64,000 bases of DNA from CAYQTE01 sp964420285. GTDB taxonomy: Bacteria > Planctomycetota > Phycisphaerae > Tepidisphaerales > Tepidisphaeraceae. Where the stretch lies: NCBI GenBank assembly GCA_964420285.1, contig CAYQTE010000007.1:39175-103174 (forward strand), read 5' to 3'. The translations under genes and the position numbers were made by a program. Below the pieces are notes generated by a model that did not search any database, was not told the origin of the DNA, and was given only the letters and a program-made list of their open reading frames with translations. This document shows positions 52,408 through 61,446 of the stretch, in pieces (the stretch's first letter is position 1; every line of letters starts with the position of its first letter).

Positions 52408-52941
52408 CTACTTGATGGTTATGGTCACCGGATTCGAAACCAGCTCAATCGACTTTGTCGGGTCGGTGCCCGTCCACCCACAATGCGCCGTCAACGTGTA
52501 GTTGCCCGGAAGCGTCATGTCGAACAGCCGGTTCAGGACTTGTTCGCGCTCGGAGACAACATCGCCTGGCTTTGCGGTTTTTAGCTCGCCATCTGTGTTG
52601 CGGTAGACATAGTCTTGCCCCCAGAGGGTCAACGGGCAGTCCTTCCCGTTTGGCCCTTTGACCGTGAAGTCGTAGCTTCCCTTGAAGGCCACGAGGATAT
52701 CCTCGTCGGACGAGCGCAAATTCTGGAAATCAACGACGCTGGATATTGGCTCCAGCGGCCGGTAATCCGTTTTTTCGGTGACCAGGCGAATGCGCACGCC
52801 ATCGACGGTCGGACCCCAGGGTGTAGTGGTCGGGGTAGTGGCCGGGACCGTGGTTGCCGACCGAGCCATTGAAGGCAAACGAGCGCAGATGGCCACTGCA
52901 AATGCGACCATTAGAATCACCACGCAGCCTGTAGCTCTCAT
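52408..52941 (-). CDS. Secreted hypothetical protein, BsuPI-like fold
   Basis: 177 residues from the ATG at 52941 with GGAGG upstream. A signal peptide (CVVILMVAFAVAICA) is followed by a Thr/Pro linker (TTVPATTPTTTPWGP) and a beta-sandwich domain: RIRLVTEKTDYRPLEPISSV, VDFQNLRSSDEDILVAF, and NRLFDMTLPGNYTLTAHCGW. The pattern resembles BsuPI-type or copper-binding Ig-like domains. Function is unknown. It has the same strand as the HD gene, 52 bases upstream of it. Confidence 0.65.
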   Translation of the reverse strand: MRATGCVVILMVAFAVAICARLPSMARSATTVPATTPTTTPWGPTVDGVRIRLVTEKTDYRPLEPISSVVDFQNLRSSDEDILVAFKGSYDFTVKGPNGKDCPLTLWGQDYVYRNTDGELKTAKPGDVVSEREQVLNRLFDMTLPGNYTLTAHCGWTGTDPTKSIELVSNPVTITIK

Positions 52942-53039
52942 GCTGAGCCTCCATGAATGCAAATGAATTGGACACGATTATCCGGTGGCCTCGGTTGCGT
53001 CCGTCAAGGGTCGTGTCCCATTCAGTTACCTCGCGCTGG

Positions 53040-54059
53040 TCAGTGTCGTGTAGTTGGCCCCATTGCGGCGTCGGCCTTTTGAAGCCAGTTTCGAATCGCG
53101 GCCGCCGGTTGCATCTGCCAACCTATCGGCCGGGCGTTACTTAACGTGAGGATTGCCGCATCTAGGTCCGAGAGCTGCTGTGCATCTAAGAACGCCACCG
53201 GTGACTCAAACCCAGGGCGGGAGATCAACGTGTTCAAGAAGGCAGCGCTCGCCCCGCTGGCAACGGTGTTGCCGCCCTCAATTACGCTGGCAAGAGAAGT
53301 TACGGCGGCCGCACGGTCTTTTTCGGTGGCGTCACGGGCGGCCGCCGCATCTTCTAGTACGCCGATGACAAAGGTCGCATGGTTCGCGGGGTAATTGGGG
53401 TCGGCGTAATGCGCCACAACCGCCGTCATCACGGCAACTTTATCCGAAGTTTTGGACAAGTGCGTTGCCGCGTCCGCCGCGTAGTCGTGAAGGACCGGTT
53501 GTGTATCGGCCGCCGCAGATAACAAGCCATCTCGAAGCGTGTCTCCCTTCAGTTCAAACAGCTCCGTCATCCGTTCGTAGGCCTTGACTACAGGATCGTC
53601 GCTTCCCGAAACGGTGTGGACCTGCGACGCACCGAGATCATCGGGCGTTGAATCGCTGGATGTCAACGCGACACGCTGCCTGACCGCCCGAACAGCAACA
53701 ACAAGCAGTCTTGCCTGCGGGGCTAGCGTACCCAACGGAGGCCACGCGGCATAGTCGTCGCTTGCGACTCGGGGCGCTATCGCCGGGTACACGTAGCGCA
53801 GTTTGACCGATTTGGTCGTCGGGCCGCGGATAACCTGCGTTACGTCGATTACGCACTCGCCAATGTGCAGGTCCGCAGTTGATTCACTTGTCGGGTGATA
53901 CTCGCGCACAGTCCCGACATAGACCGCGGCGCCGGCTTGCAGGGCCGCGTAGGGATGGGCACCCAAATAGGCCGCTAACACGTCGCGAGGCGCTGGCCCA
54001 GCCGCGAGGCAAATCGCCGCCATCCAGATTGTCACAATCCAACAGAATGCTCGTCGCAT
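53040..54059 (-). CDS. Secreted hypothetical protein, tandem paralog A
   Basis: 339 residues; signal peptide MRRAFCWIVTIWMAAICLAA. The mature part opens with a beta region (AAVYVGTVREYHPTSESTAD, VIDVTQVIRGPTTKSVKLRY) and ends in helical repeats (ADTQPVLHDYAADAATHLSK). It shares architecture and motifs with the next gene, for example SGSDDPVVKAYERMTELFEL against SGADDPIVETYKRILAIDAQ. No enzyme motif is seen. It lies 15 bases after its paralog on the same strand. Confidence 0.68.
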   Translation of the reverse strand: MRRAFCWIVTIWMAAICLAAGPAPRDVLAAYLGAHPYAALQAGAAVYVGTVREYHPTSESTADLHIGECVIDVTQVIRGPTTKSVKLRYVYPAIAPRVASDDYAAWPPLGTLAPQARLLVVAVRAVRQRVALTSSDSTPDDLGASQVHTVSGSDDPVVKAYERMTELFELKGDTLRDGLLSAAADTQPVLHDYAADAATHLSKTSDKVAVMTAVVAHYADPNYPANHATFVIGVLEDAAAARDATEKDRAAAVTSLASVIEGGNTVASGASAAFLNTLISRPGFESPVAFLDAQQLSDLDAAILTLSNARPIGWQMQPAAAIRNWLQKADAAMGPTTRH

Positions 54060-54074
54060 TTGCCGCCTCCGTGC

Positions 54075-55187
54075 TCAAGGGCGTATCGGCTGGGTTGTCG
54101 GGGCATCAAGCCGGTTGATCAATTCCACGCAAAACTGTGGCAACCGCGGGTCCGAGCCGCTTGCCGGGTTGTTTGCCGACGCCACTGCCGCGTTCCTGAT
54201 CTCGATCCGCACCGACGGATCAATTGCGGCGGCAACGGCGTTGAAGATCTTGTCCGGCAACTCAAATATCTGGAGCACAAAAAAATCCCGTTGTTCCGCG
54301 TCGCCGGAGGATGCCAGCCGCGCGTAATCGTTTATGACGGTGAGGCGATCAGCAGTCGTCACCCCCGGCGCACCCAGGCGCGTCCTGAGTGTGTAAGCGG
54401 CAAATGCTTCCGCATCCCCCGTAAGCTTGAATCGCCGAGCTTGCTCGACCGCACGACGAAGCAGCGGCAGGGCTTGTTCATTGGACAACGTATTCCACGC
54501 CGGTGCCGCTGACTCTATCCCATATTTCCGAACCAGGGGGTCGTCGTCAGCGACCGCCTTCATCAATGCGCCGTAAAGGTCGTCGCCGGTTTGAGCGTCG
54601 ATAGCGAGGATCCTCTTGTAAGTTTCGACGATCGGGTCGTCGGCGCCCGAGATTCGATAAACAACGCCAGCGGTCTGGGGGACATCCGGAAGAATGCCAG
54701 CGCCCGGGTCATAGAATCCCCGCGTATAGACCAATACAAGAAATAGCGTCCCGGCCGGAACGTCGCGAAGGTCGGGCCAGACCGTCGGGCGTCCAACATT
54801 TGTAGCATTAGCGGGAAGTTGCGTGACGAACGAATAGGGAAGAACGGCCTTGGTGGTCGCCGGGTCTCCGTGCAGCACCTGCACCACATCGAGCCTGAGG
54901 GTTCCCACCTCGAATCCGAACGGGCCGCGGGCTCCCGCGGCCGCGCGCGGCGTCCGATCGACATAGCGGGCGATCCATATCGCCGTTGAGTCTCCATGCA
55001 CGAAGGGAAACGGGGCCAAGTCGGTCTGCGCGGCAGCGTCGACCAGACGCGGGCGCGGAGCGAACTGCGGGGCACCGGACGCCGGCTTGGTGGTTTGCGA
55101 ATACGCTGGCCCCCACAGGCAGAGCGCGACTAGCACGGAACACAGAATGCGGAATCGAGCGGGAATGCAGCTAGTGTTGGGGTACAT
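54075..55187 (-). CDS. Secreted hypothetical protein, tandem paralog B
   Basis: 370 residues from the ATG at 55187; an in-frame start at 55460 adds 91 residues of low-quality sequence and is rejected. Signal peptide RILCSVLVALCLWGPAYS. The body has beta strands (AIWIARYVDRTPRAAAGARG, LRLDVVQVLHGDPATTKAVL), a SGADDPIVETYKRILAIDAQ helix region, then helical repeats (LMKAVADDDPLVRKYGIESA). Paralog of the downstream gene. Confidence 0.68.
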   Translation of the reverse strand: MYPNTSCIPARFRILCSVLVALCLWGPAYSQTTKPASGAPQFAPRPRLVDAAAQTDLAPFPFVHGDSTAIWIARYVDRTPRAAAGARGPFGFEVGTLRLDVVQVLHGDPATTKAVLPYSFVTQLPANATNVGRPTVWPDLRDVPAGTLFLVLVYTRGFYDPGAGILPDVPQTAGVVYRISGADDPIVETYKRILAIDAQTGDDLYGALMKAVADDDPLVRKYGIESAAPAWNTLSNEQALPLLRRAVEQARRFKLTGDAEAFAAYTLRTRLGAPGVTTADRLTVINDYARLASSGDAEQRDFFVLQIFELPDKIFNAVAAAIDPSVRIEIRNAAVASANNPASGSDPRLPQFCVELINRLDAPTTQPIRP

Positions 55188-55545
55188 TCGTCGCCATTCC
55201 TTTCTAATCTGCCGCCGCGGCGCCGGCGATGGCGTGTGTGGCGCGGCGGGAATCGGGCCGGCGGGGCGGGGCGAGTGGTTTCCATTTCTTTTCCCGCCAG
55301 ACCCCGCCAAACAGGCCGGAAACAAACGATCGCCGGATCCGCAGGCATTGTATGTCGCATCTTGGGGCACGCAAGGAAAAGCCGGGGACAAATGCGGAGT
55401 TGGCAAATGGGCATGCGATGGTGCCCTGCCTTGTTGCCGGGGGGAGATTGTTCGCGTCATGTATCCAGAGGGAAGCCCAGTCGCGGGCCGACGATCGAGC
55501 CACGCATCTCTTGGCGGCAGTCCGCGGAGACCTCCGGGCGTATAG
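55188..55545. other. Non-coding stretch upstream of paralog B and blaI
   Basis: About 360 bases without a supportable gene. A minus-strand promoter candidate lies at 55348-55375. Open frames here lack family motifs and look like chance. The blaI operator region begins at 55546. Confidence 0.5.
55348..55375 (-). promoter_or_regulatory. Promoter candidate for paralog B operon
   Basis: On the minus strand TTGCGT (55370-55375), 16-base spacer, TACAAT (55348-55353). It would give a leader of about 155 bases before the ATG at 55187. Confidence 0.4.
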
Positions 55546-55605
55546 TGGATAAAAAATTATCCATTTCCCTTGACAGCCGTATCGCCATCGGATAAATTCT
55601 TATCC
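55546..55605 (+). promoter_or_regulatory. Twin BlaI-type operators and promoter
   Basis: Operator 1 at 55546-55563 is TGGATAA-aaaa-TTATCCA; operator 2 at 55590-55605 is GGATAA-attc-TTATCC. Between them TTGACA (55570-55575) and a 17-base spacer lead to TAAATT (55593-55598), which lies inside operator 2. BlaI dimers on both sites would clamp the promoter. The ATG of blaI follows at 55649, so the operon is probably autoregulated. Confidence 0.82.
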
Positions 55606-55648
55606 ACTTGCCCGGTGTGTTGCGGGTTTTGGGCTTACGGAGGTCTTC

Positions 55649-56038
55649 ATGGCGGATACGTCACAACTCAGCAAGCGCCAGAGGCAGATCATGGACGTGA
55701 TCTACGCCCGCGGCGAGGCGACCATTTCCCAGGTGCTGGCCGAGTTGCCCGATCCGCCTATGCGCGGGGCGCTGCGAACACTCCTGCGCATCATGGAAGA
55801 CAAGGGCCACCTCACGCGGCGACACGACGGTCGGGAATTTGTTTACCGGCCCACGCAGGCGCGCGGGCGGGCGGCCAGGTCGGCGCTGGGGCGGGTGCTG
55901 GATGTCTTTTACCACGGGTCGTTGGAAAAGGCCGTCGCGGCCCATCTGGCCGATCCCGGCAGCGCCCGAAAACTCACGGGGGAGGAACTGCGGCGGCTGA
56001 GCGATTTGATCGAACAGGCCAGGCGGAAAGGGGTATGA
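55649..56038 (+). CDS. blaI: BlaI/MecI family transcriptional repressor
   Basis: 129 residues. N-terminal winged helix: LSKRQRQIMDVIYARGEATI, SQVLAELPDPPMRGALRTLL, RIMEDKGHLTRRHDGREFVY. The C-terminal dimerisation helices include LGRVLDVFYHGSLEKAVAAH. BlaI repressors are inactivated by proteolysis triggered by the M56 sensor BlaR1, which is the next gene after one base. In planctomycetes such pairs are usually general envelope or stress switches rather than beta-lactamase regulators; no beta-lactamase is nearby. Confidence 0.92.
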   Translation: MADTSQLSKRQRQIMDVIYARGEATISQVLAELPDPPMRGALRTLLRIMEDKGHLTRRHDGREFVYRPTQARGRAARSALGRVLDVFYHGSLEKAVAAHLADPGSARKLTGEELRRLSDLIEQARRKGV

Positions 56039-56039
56039 T

Positions 56040-59000
56040 ATGTCGGTGGCATCTCTTGGCGAACAACTCTCGGCGGCCGGTCCGATTGTGCTGAGCGTGC
56101 TTCTGGATGCGGCCATCAAGGGGGCGGCAATTCTGCTTCTGACCGCTGTGGTCGTGCTGGCGATGCGGCGAGCGTCGGCGGCCGCTCGGCATCTGGTCTG
56201 GTTCCTGGGCACGCTGAGCGTATTGATACTGCCGATCCTGTCGGCCGCGCTTCCGGGTTGGGACATCCTGCCGAGTTGGGCGAACAACGCTACGTTATCC
56301 GCGCCGGCGCCCGCGCCTATTGTCATACGTGTCCCGGCGCCTGCGCCGTTGATCCCGCCAGAGCCGCGTCCCCGGCGTTTGCCCAATGAGGTCGCACAGT
56401 CGGCGCAACCGCAATTGCCCCCGAATCTCGCGCAGCAAGCACCCGCGATTCCGCCGCAAGTTGCTCCACCGCCGACAGTCGCGCCAACGCCAACGCCCGC
56501 GCCATCGCATATCCGGCTCGCCTGGCAAACATGGGCATTGCTCGCGTGGATGGCCGGTGTGCGTTCTGATCCTCGGAAATGTGGCGATCGGGTACATGAG
56601 CCTCTGGTGGCTGCAGCGACGATCTTCGCCGATCGACAAAGGCGACTGGCCGAATCTGCTGGGGCAATTGTCGCACCAGCTTGGTCTGCGTCGGCCGGTG
56701 GAACTTCGCAGCAGTTCGCGGCGGACGATGCCGATGACATGGGGAATCTGGCGGGTTCGCGTGCTGCTGCCGGCGGATTCGGCGATCTGGACGGCCGAGC
56801 AGCGCCGGGCGGTGCTCCTGCACGAATTGGCGCACGCCAGGCGATGGGATTGCCTGACGCAGCTTGTGGCGCAATTGGCGTGCGCCCTCTACTGGTTCAA
56901 TCCGCTTTTGTGGCTGGCGTGGAAACGCATGCAGAGCGAGCGCGAGCAGGCGTGCGATGATTTTGTCCTGGGCACGGGCACCAAGGCGTCGGCCTATGCC
57001 GAGCAACTCCTCCACATCGCCTCCCAAATGCCGGCCGTCCGCTACAGCGCCGCCGCCATCGCCATGGCCCGGCCCAGCAAGCTGGAAGGCCGGCTCTTGG
57101 CGATTCTGGACGTGAAGCGAAATCGTCGGAGTATGAAACGTCGGGCGGTATTATTTGCCGGCGCGGTGGCGCTGGCGCTGGCCATTCCGGTGGCATGCAT
57201 GAGGGCCTCGGGGCCAGCGAACCAGGCGGCAAAACCGGCGGCAACTCAGCCTGCGTCGAACTCATCAAGACGCGCGGCTACGGCCGACGATCCATGGCGC
57301 GTGCGGCTGGCCAATGGAGTGACGGTGGCCGTGGTCGGAGCGACGACGCAGCCTTCGGCGGGGCAGGCGTGGTGGCGGCCGGATGGTTCGCCGCTGGGAT
57401 ATCAGCCGGATCAGGATGATGCGCAGTTGGCGCAGCTTGCCAAGGAGCGGCCGGCTCTGAGCCAAGTGGCCGTGCGCCTGGACGATATGCCGGCCAGCAA
57501 GGATGTGGGAGCTCGTGATACGGCCGTGTTTGTCGACGGGAAGTTTGCCACCGACCCGACAGTGCCGGTGATTCGGAAGATCAATTCGCATTCCCTCGAT
57601 GGCAAGACGCAATCGCTCTGGATGATCCTCATGCCGAGTTTTCCCAGCAGCCAGGAGCGCACGACGATGCGCATCGGCGCGGCGACCGGGTCGTGGGAGC
57701 CCATCGCCGATGGCACCTACGATGGAACTGCCTGGACCGTCCATCCCGCCGGCGGCAAGGGCGCGACGAACATCGACGTCTCTTTCGCCGGGCCGTATGG
57801 TGTTGGCAGTCCGCAATACGGCTACGGCATGGCCCCCGGCTACACCCTTCGTCAGAGCGGCTTCGGAGTAACGCAACAACAGCAGGCATTTGTCGTGACG
57901 GCCGCGCTGACCCTCCCGGCCGATCGGCAGGTTTGCCTCGTGGGCATTGCAGCGGACGGAACGGAAACTGTGGCAGGGATGACGCCGCAGATTTCCGACG
58001 GCCATGTGCAGCAGGTTGCGGGCTATTTCGATGGCCTTGCCGACTTTGCCGCCGTGGGATTCAAGGCCTTCCGCGTTGAATCGCGGCCGATTGAGTTTGC
58101 CGAGTTCAAGGATGTCGCGCTGGCACCGGCGGCGCAGGCCGCCACACAGCCCGCCGCGGCGCTGCCGCTGCCGGGGTTTGGGCATGTCGTGGACATGCAG
58201 GGCCGGCCGATCGCGGGGGCGAGCGTGCGCGATTGGAACTCCGGCTGGTCGGCGGTCAGCGGCGCCGATGGATCGTTTCCATTACCGGAAATTCCCGTAA
58301 AATCCGGGGCGGGATTGTCGCTGGACGTAACGGCCACGGGGTTCGTTCGCAGAAGTGCCAGCGTCGTTCGCTTGGGCCAAGCGGGGCAGGGCATTAAGCC
58401 GGAGGATTGTATTCTTCCCATGCACCGGTTCGGCCGGGTTGAGGGACGACTATTGGGGCCGGATGGAAAGCCAATCATCGGGACGATTTCCGCCAGTGTG
58501 AACGAAAAGTACCCGGATTACAGCCAGCGGCAAAACGACGTGATGTCGGCCGCCAGCGATGCGCTGGGGCAATTTGTGATTGAGAACGTCCCGCCGGGTG
58601 ATTTGCTGCTGGTTTGCCCGGCCGGGCCTAATAAGCCGGCGCCGAAATTGGGACACAGCGGCTATATGGCGCTGCACGTGGATGACGGACAGATCGTGCG
58701 GGATGTGGTTCTGGACTTGTCCAAGTCGGTGGGCATCGCCGAGGGGCGCGTGGAGGATCATGACGGCAAGCCGGTGGCGGGAGCCGACGTGTTCCTGTGC
58801 TGGCGTTACGGCGGCGGAGTGATGAAGCTCGACATGCCCAGGGAGGTCGCGCCGGTGACGACGGACGCCGACGGCCATTTCCGGCTTCAAGATTTGCCAA
58901 TGGGAGATTGGGCGGTGCAGGCGAGCATTGCCGGAGTGGATTCCCCGGCCATGCCGGTGACGGTGTCGCAAACGCCAGCGAACGTGGGTGTTCTGGACTT

Positions 59001-61272
59001 GCAGGTGAGCCGCTCGCCAACGGGGCGAATTCGCCGCCTGCCGCCGATGGACGCGGCGATGACGGTCCGCGAATGGATCGACGCGACACTGGCCGGCGAT
59101 ACCGACGCGGCCGCGGCGCTGGTCATTGCCAATTCTGATTTTGATCGCCATAGCGATCGACTGGCGCATTTGCTTCCGCAGATCAAGGAGTTTCGGTCGT
59201 CCACGTCCAGCAACTTGTCTGGGGAGGTCACGACCAATGACCTGGACATCGGCAAGAGCCTTCACGGGCCGGTGACGTTCAAGCTGACCGCGAACTGGGG
59301 CCTTCGGTGGCTGCACATCGACGACGTGGTGGACGACACGGGTCGATCGCTTGTGGTTGACGGGCCTCTCGGCATGCCGCCCGCCACGCGGCCGGGGCCG
59401 GTGAATGAGGTCGCGCAGACCGTGTCGAGGCTGGGTTTGGATGAGGGACCGACGGATCAGCCGGACTCGGGGTGGTCGCCCTTGGACAAGCATAGCGTGG
59501 ATATTCAGCTCGTTGCCGATGACAAATCCCCGGCCGGGATTCGCGCAGTCGCACCGTTTCCGCTGCTGCGAACGATGCTGTTGCCGGACGTGTACCAACA
59601 GGCGGTTGCGGGAACGATTGCCGCCGGGCACCAAATGCTTGTGGGGCGCATGAGCGGCGTTTACGACGCGAACGACGAATTCTACGTGTCCGGTTTTCTT
59701 CACAAGGGGAACCGCTTGGCCGTGGAAGTTCAATATGTCCGTGTGGCACCGCAACAGGCCACCGTGTTGAACAACCCGAAACGAGCGTACTTTCAGGCCC
59801 CGATTCCGCAAGATCTCCCGCCGGGGCGGTATTATGTGTGGCTCCAATTGCAGGAATATCAGCGTGAGGGCGGAAAGCTGACCCTTTATGCGGCGGATTC
59901 CGCAGCGTTCGAATACCTGACGTGTATGTTCGATGTCCCCGATCCGGCCGGTAAACAGATCGACTGGCTTTTGCCCGGCAGCCAGTTATCCGTGGCCGAG
60001 GCGATGAAACAGAATTTCGCCTTCGCGGCGGTCTGTCAGACCGGGGACTTGGAATCTCCGTTCCAGTTTGACGAATCCGCCGAGGCGCCTGGTCACTTCA
60101 CGGCCGTTCAAACGGTGCAGGTTGGGGATAATCTTGTCGGCGCTTTCAAGCCCGGGCCGGCGTACTTGGTGTACTCCTGGCTCGATACGGATTCGGTCCA
60201 TGAAGCCATGCCGGTTAAGCCGCGGTCGGTGATTTGGATTTGCAGACATGGGGTCAACGCCTCGGCGTCCTTCCAGGGCATCAAAGCGCTGGCGGACACA
60301 CCTGAGAACCGCCGGGCGGTCATTGCGGCGGGCGACGCGCTGCGCCGTGGCGCGGCAGCGACGCAACCGGCCGCCGGGGACATGCCGACATGGGAACAGC
60401 TCCAAGCCCTCATGGGCCAGGCGATCGACTCGCCGGCCGTCCGCGATTTCGAGTTGCAGTATGGAGTGACGTACTACGGTACCAAGGACAGCGCTACGGG
60501 CGTTATCGCCGACTTCAAGTCGCGCCCGTTCTATTTGCAACACGATTATATGCGGATCGTCAAAGTGGGAGTGCTGGTCTCCCCGGATTCCGCCGCGCCC
60601 AATCGACGGCCGTATACCGGCGCGCTCCCTCATGGCGTGACGGTGGGGGACAAGGCGGAGGATGTCATCGGGCGCCTCGGGCCGCCGACGGACCGGCCCA
60701 ATCCCGACACGCTTGTCTACAAAGGGGAAGGCCTGTGGTTCAGTTTCGATGTCGCGACACATCTGCTGACAGCGGTCGAATATGCCGGCACCCAGCCTTC
60801 GACGCAACCGGCCGCCACGCAACCGGCCACGCAGCCGGGTATGCGGCTGGTGGATGATCCCGTGGCGGCGATTCGCGCGGTTTTGCCGGACGGGTTGGTG
60901 ATTCAGCAGGTCAACCATGACTCGAGTCCATACGGTTTTGAGCCTTACGACGGGAGGGGCCTGGGCATCACCATCAATCTGTCGCCGGCGGAACTGGCAC
61001 GCGCGCCGCAGCAAAAGGGAATCGCCATGCCGCTGTTTGTCTCGATCATGCCGCCGGATTACCAGGGGCGCGTCATGCACGAGGTCGCCCTGCAATTCGC
61101 CCCGGCCCGCAAAGTCGCTTCAACACCGCAAGGCGACATTTTTGTCTGGGGTGGCAACTGGGGGGCGATCTCCGAAGACATTGAGCCCAAGGTGTTGGCC
61201 GCTCTGCTGGTTGGATCGCCGCCGGCCACGCGACCGGCCGGCGCGACGACGCAGCACTCCGACGGCGATTGA
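56040..61272 (+). CDS. Giant BlaR1-like M56 sensor peptidase, frameshifted
   Basis: About 1743 residues if one base near 56555-56562 is skipped. Frame one (from the ATG at 56040) gives two N-terminal helices and a Pro-rich loop to WALLAWMAG; the next frame continues VCVLILGNVAIGYMSLWWLQ. The M56 site is RRAVLLHELAHARRWDCL (HExxH at about 261) with the downstream SEREQACDDFVL, then helix RRAVLFAGAVALALAIPVAC. The large outer part has three carboxypeptidase-regulatory-like beta domains (GHVVDMQGRPIAGASV, GRVEGRLLGPDGKPIIGT, IAEGRVEDHDGKPVAGADVF), a SmpA/OmlA-like GVTVGDKAEDVIGRLGPPTD, and Thr-Gln-Pro-Ala linkers. The frameshift could be a sequence error or a real lesion. Confidence 0.8.
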
Positions 61273-61296
61273 CCTTCGCCCGCCGGCCGGTATGAT
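61269..61296 (+). promoter_or_regulatory. Promoter of the cimA leader
   Basis: TTGACC (61269-61274), 16-base spacer, TATGAT (61291-61296); it overlaps the stop of the M56 gene. The predicted start of transcription is about 61303, at or one base before the leader ATG at 61304. Same spacing as the higBA promoter. Confidence 0.72.
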
Positions 61297-61303
61297 GCCG
61301 CGT

Positions 61304-61360
61304 ATGAGAATGACGATCGCCATTACCGGGGGGATTATCAGCCCGCAAATTCGCGGGTAG
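61304..61360 (+). CDS. Isoleucine-rich leader peptide of cimA
   Basis: Eighteen codons and TAG: MRMTIAITGGIISPQIRG, with five isoleucines (ATC, ATT, ATT, ATC, ATT), the last four codons before the stop. A longer in-frame start at 61294 lies inside the -10 element and cannot be transcribed. Starting at or one base after the predicted transcription start, translation would be leaderless. Stalling at Ile codons when charged tRNA-Ile is scarce would control the folding of the RNA that follows. cimA makes the first committed intermediate of the citramalate route to isoleucine. Confidence 0.68.
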   Translation: MRMTIAITGGIISPQIRG

Positions 61361-61422
61361 GGCGATCGTTTGGGAACGTCGGACGCAAGCCCTGCCACAA
61401 GCGGCGGGGCGTTTTTGTTTTT
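61342..61422 (+). terminator. Attenuator: antiterminator/terminator of cimA
   Basis: Segment 1:2 hairpin CCCGC-aaattc-GCGGG (61342-61357). Antiterminator GGTAGGGC (61356-61363) pairs with GCCCTGCC (61389-61396), eight pairs with one G-U. Terminator: the same GCCCTGCC pairs with GGCGGGGC (61403-61410) across acaagc, also eight pairs, followed by gtttttgttttt. The two stems are mutually exclusive. The leader stop codon overlaps GGTAGGGC, so a ribosome reaching it would mask segment 2 and favour termination. Confidence 0.75.
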
Positions 61423-61446
61423 GAGGCTTATTTATTGGCGAGACTC

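Noticed and set aside
55198..55460. N-terminal extension of paralog B to a start at 55460
   Set aside because: It would place 91 residues before the signal peptide and has no homology-like features.
56540..56570. Programmed ribosomal frameshift in the M56 gene
   Set aside because: No slippery heptamer, stop codon or downstream pseudoknot at the shift point.
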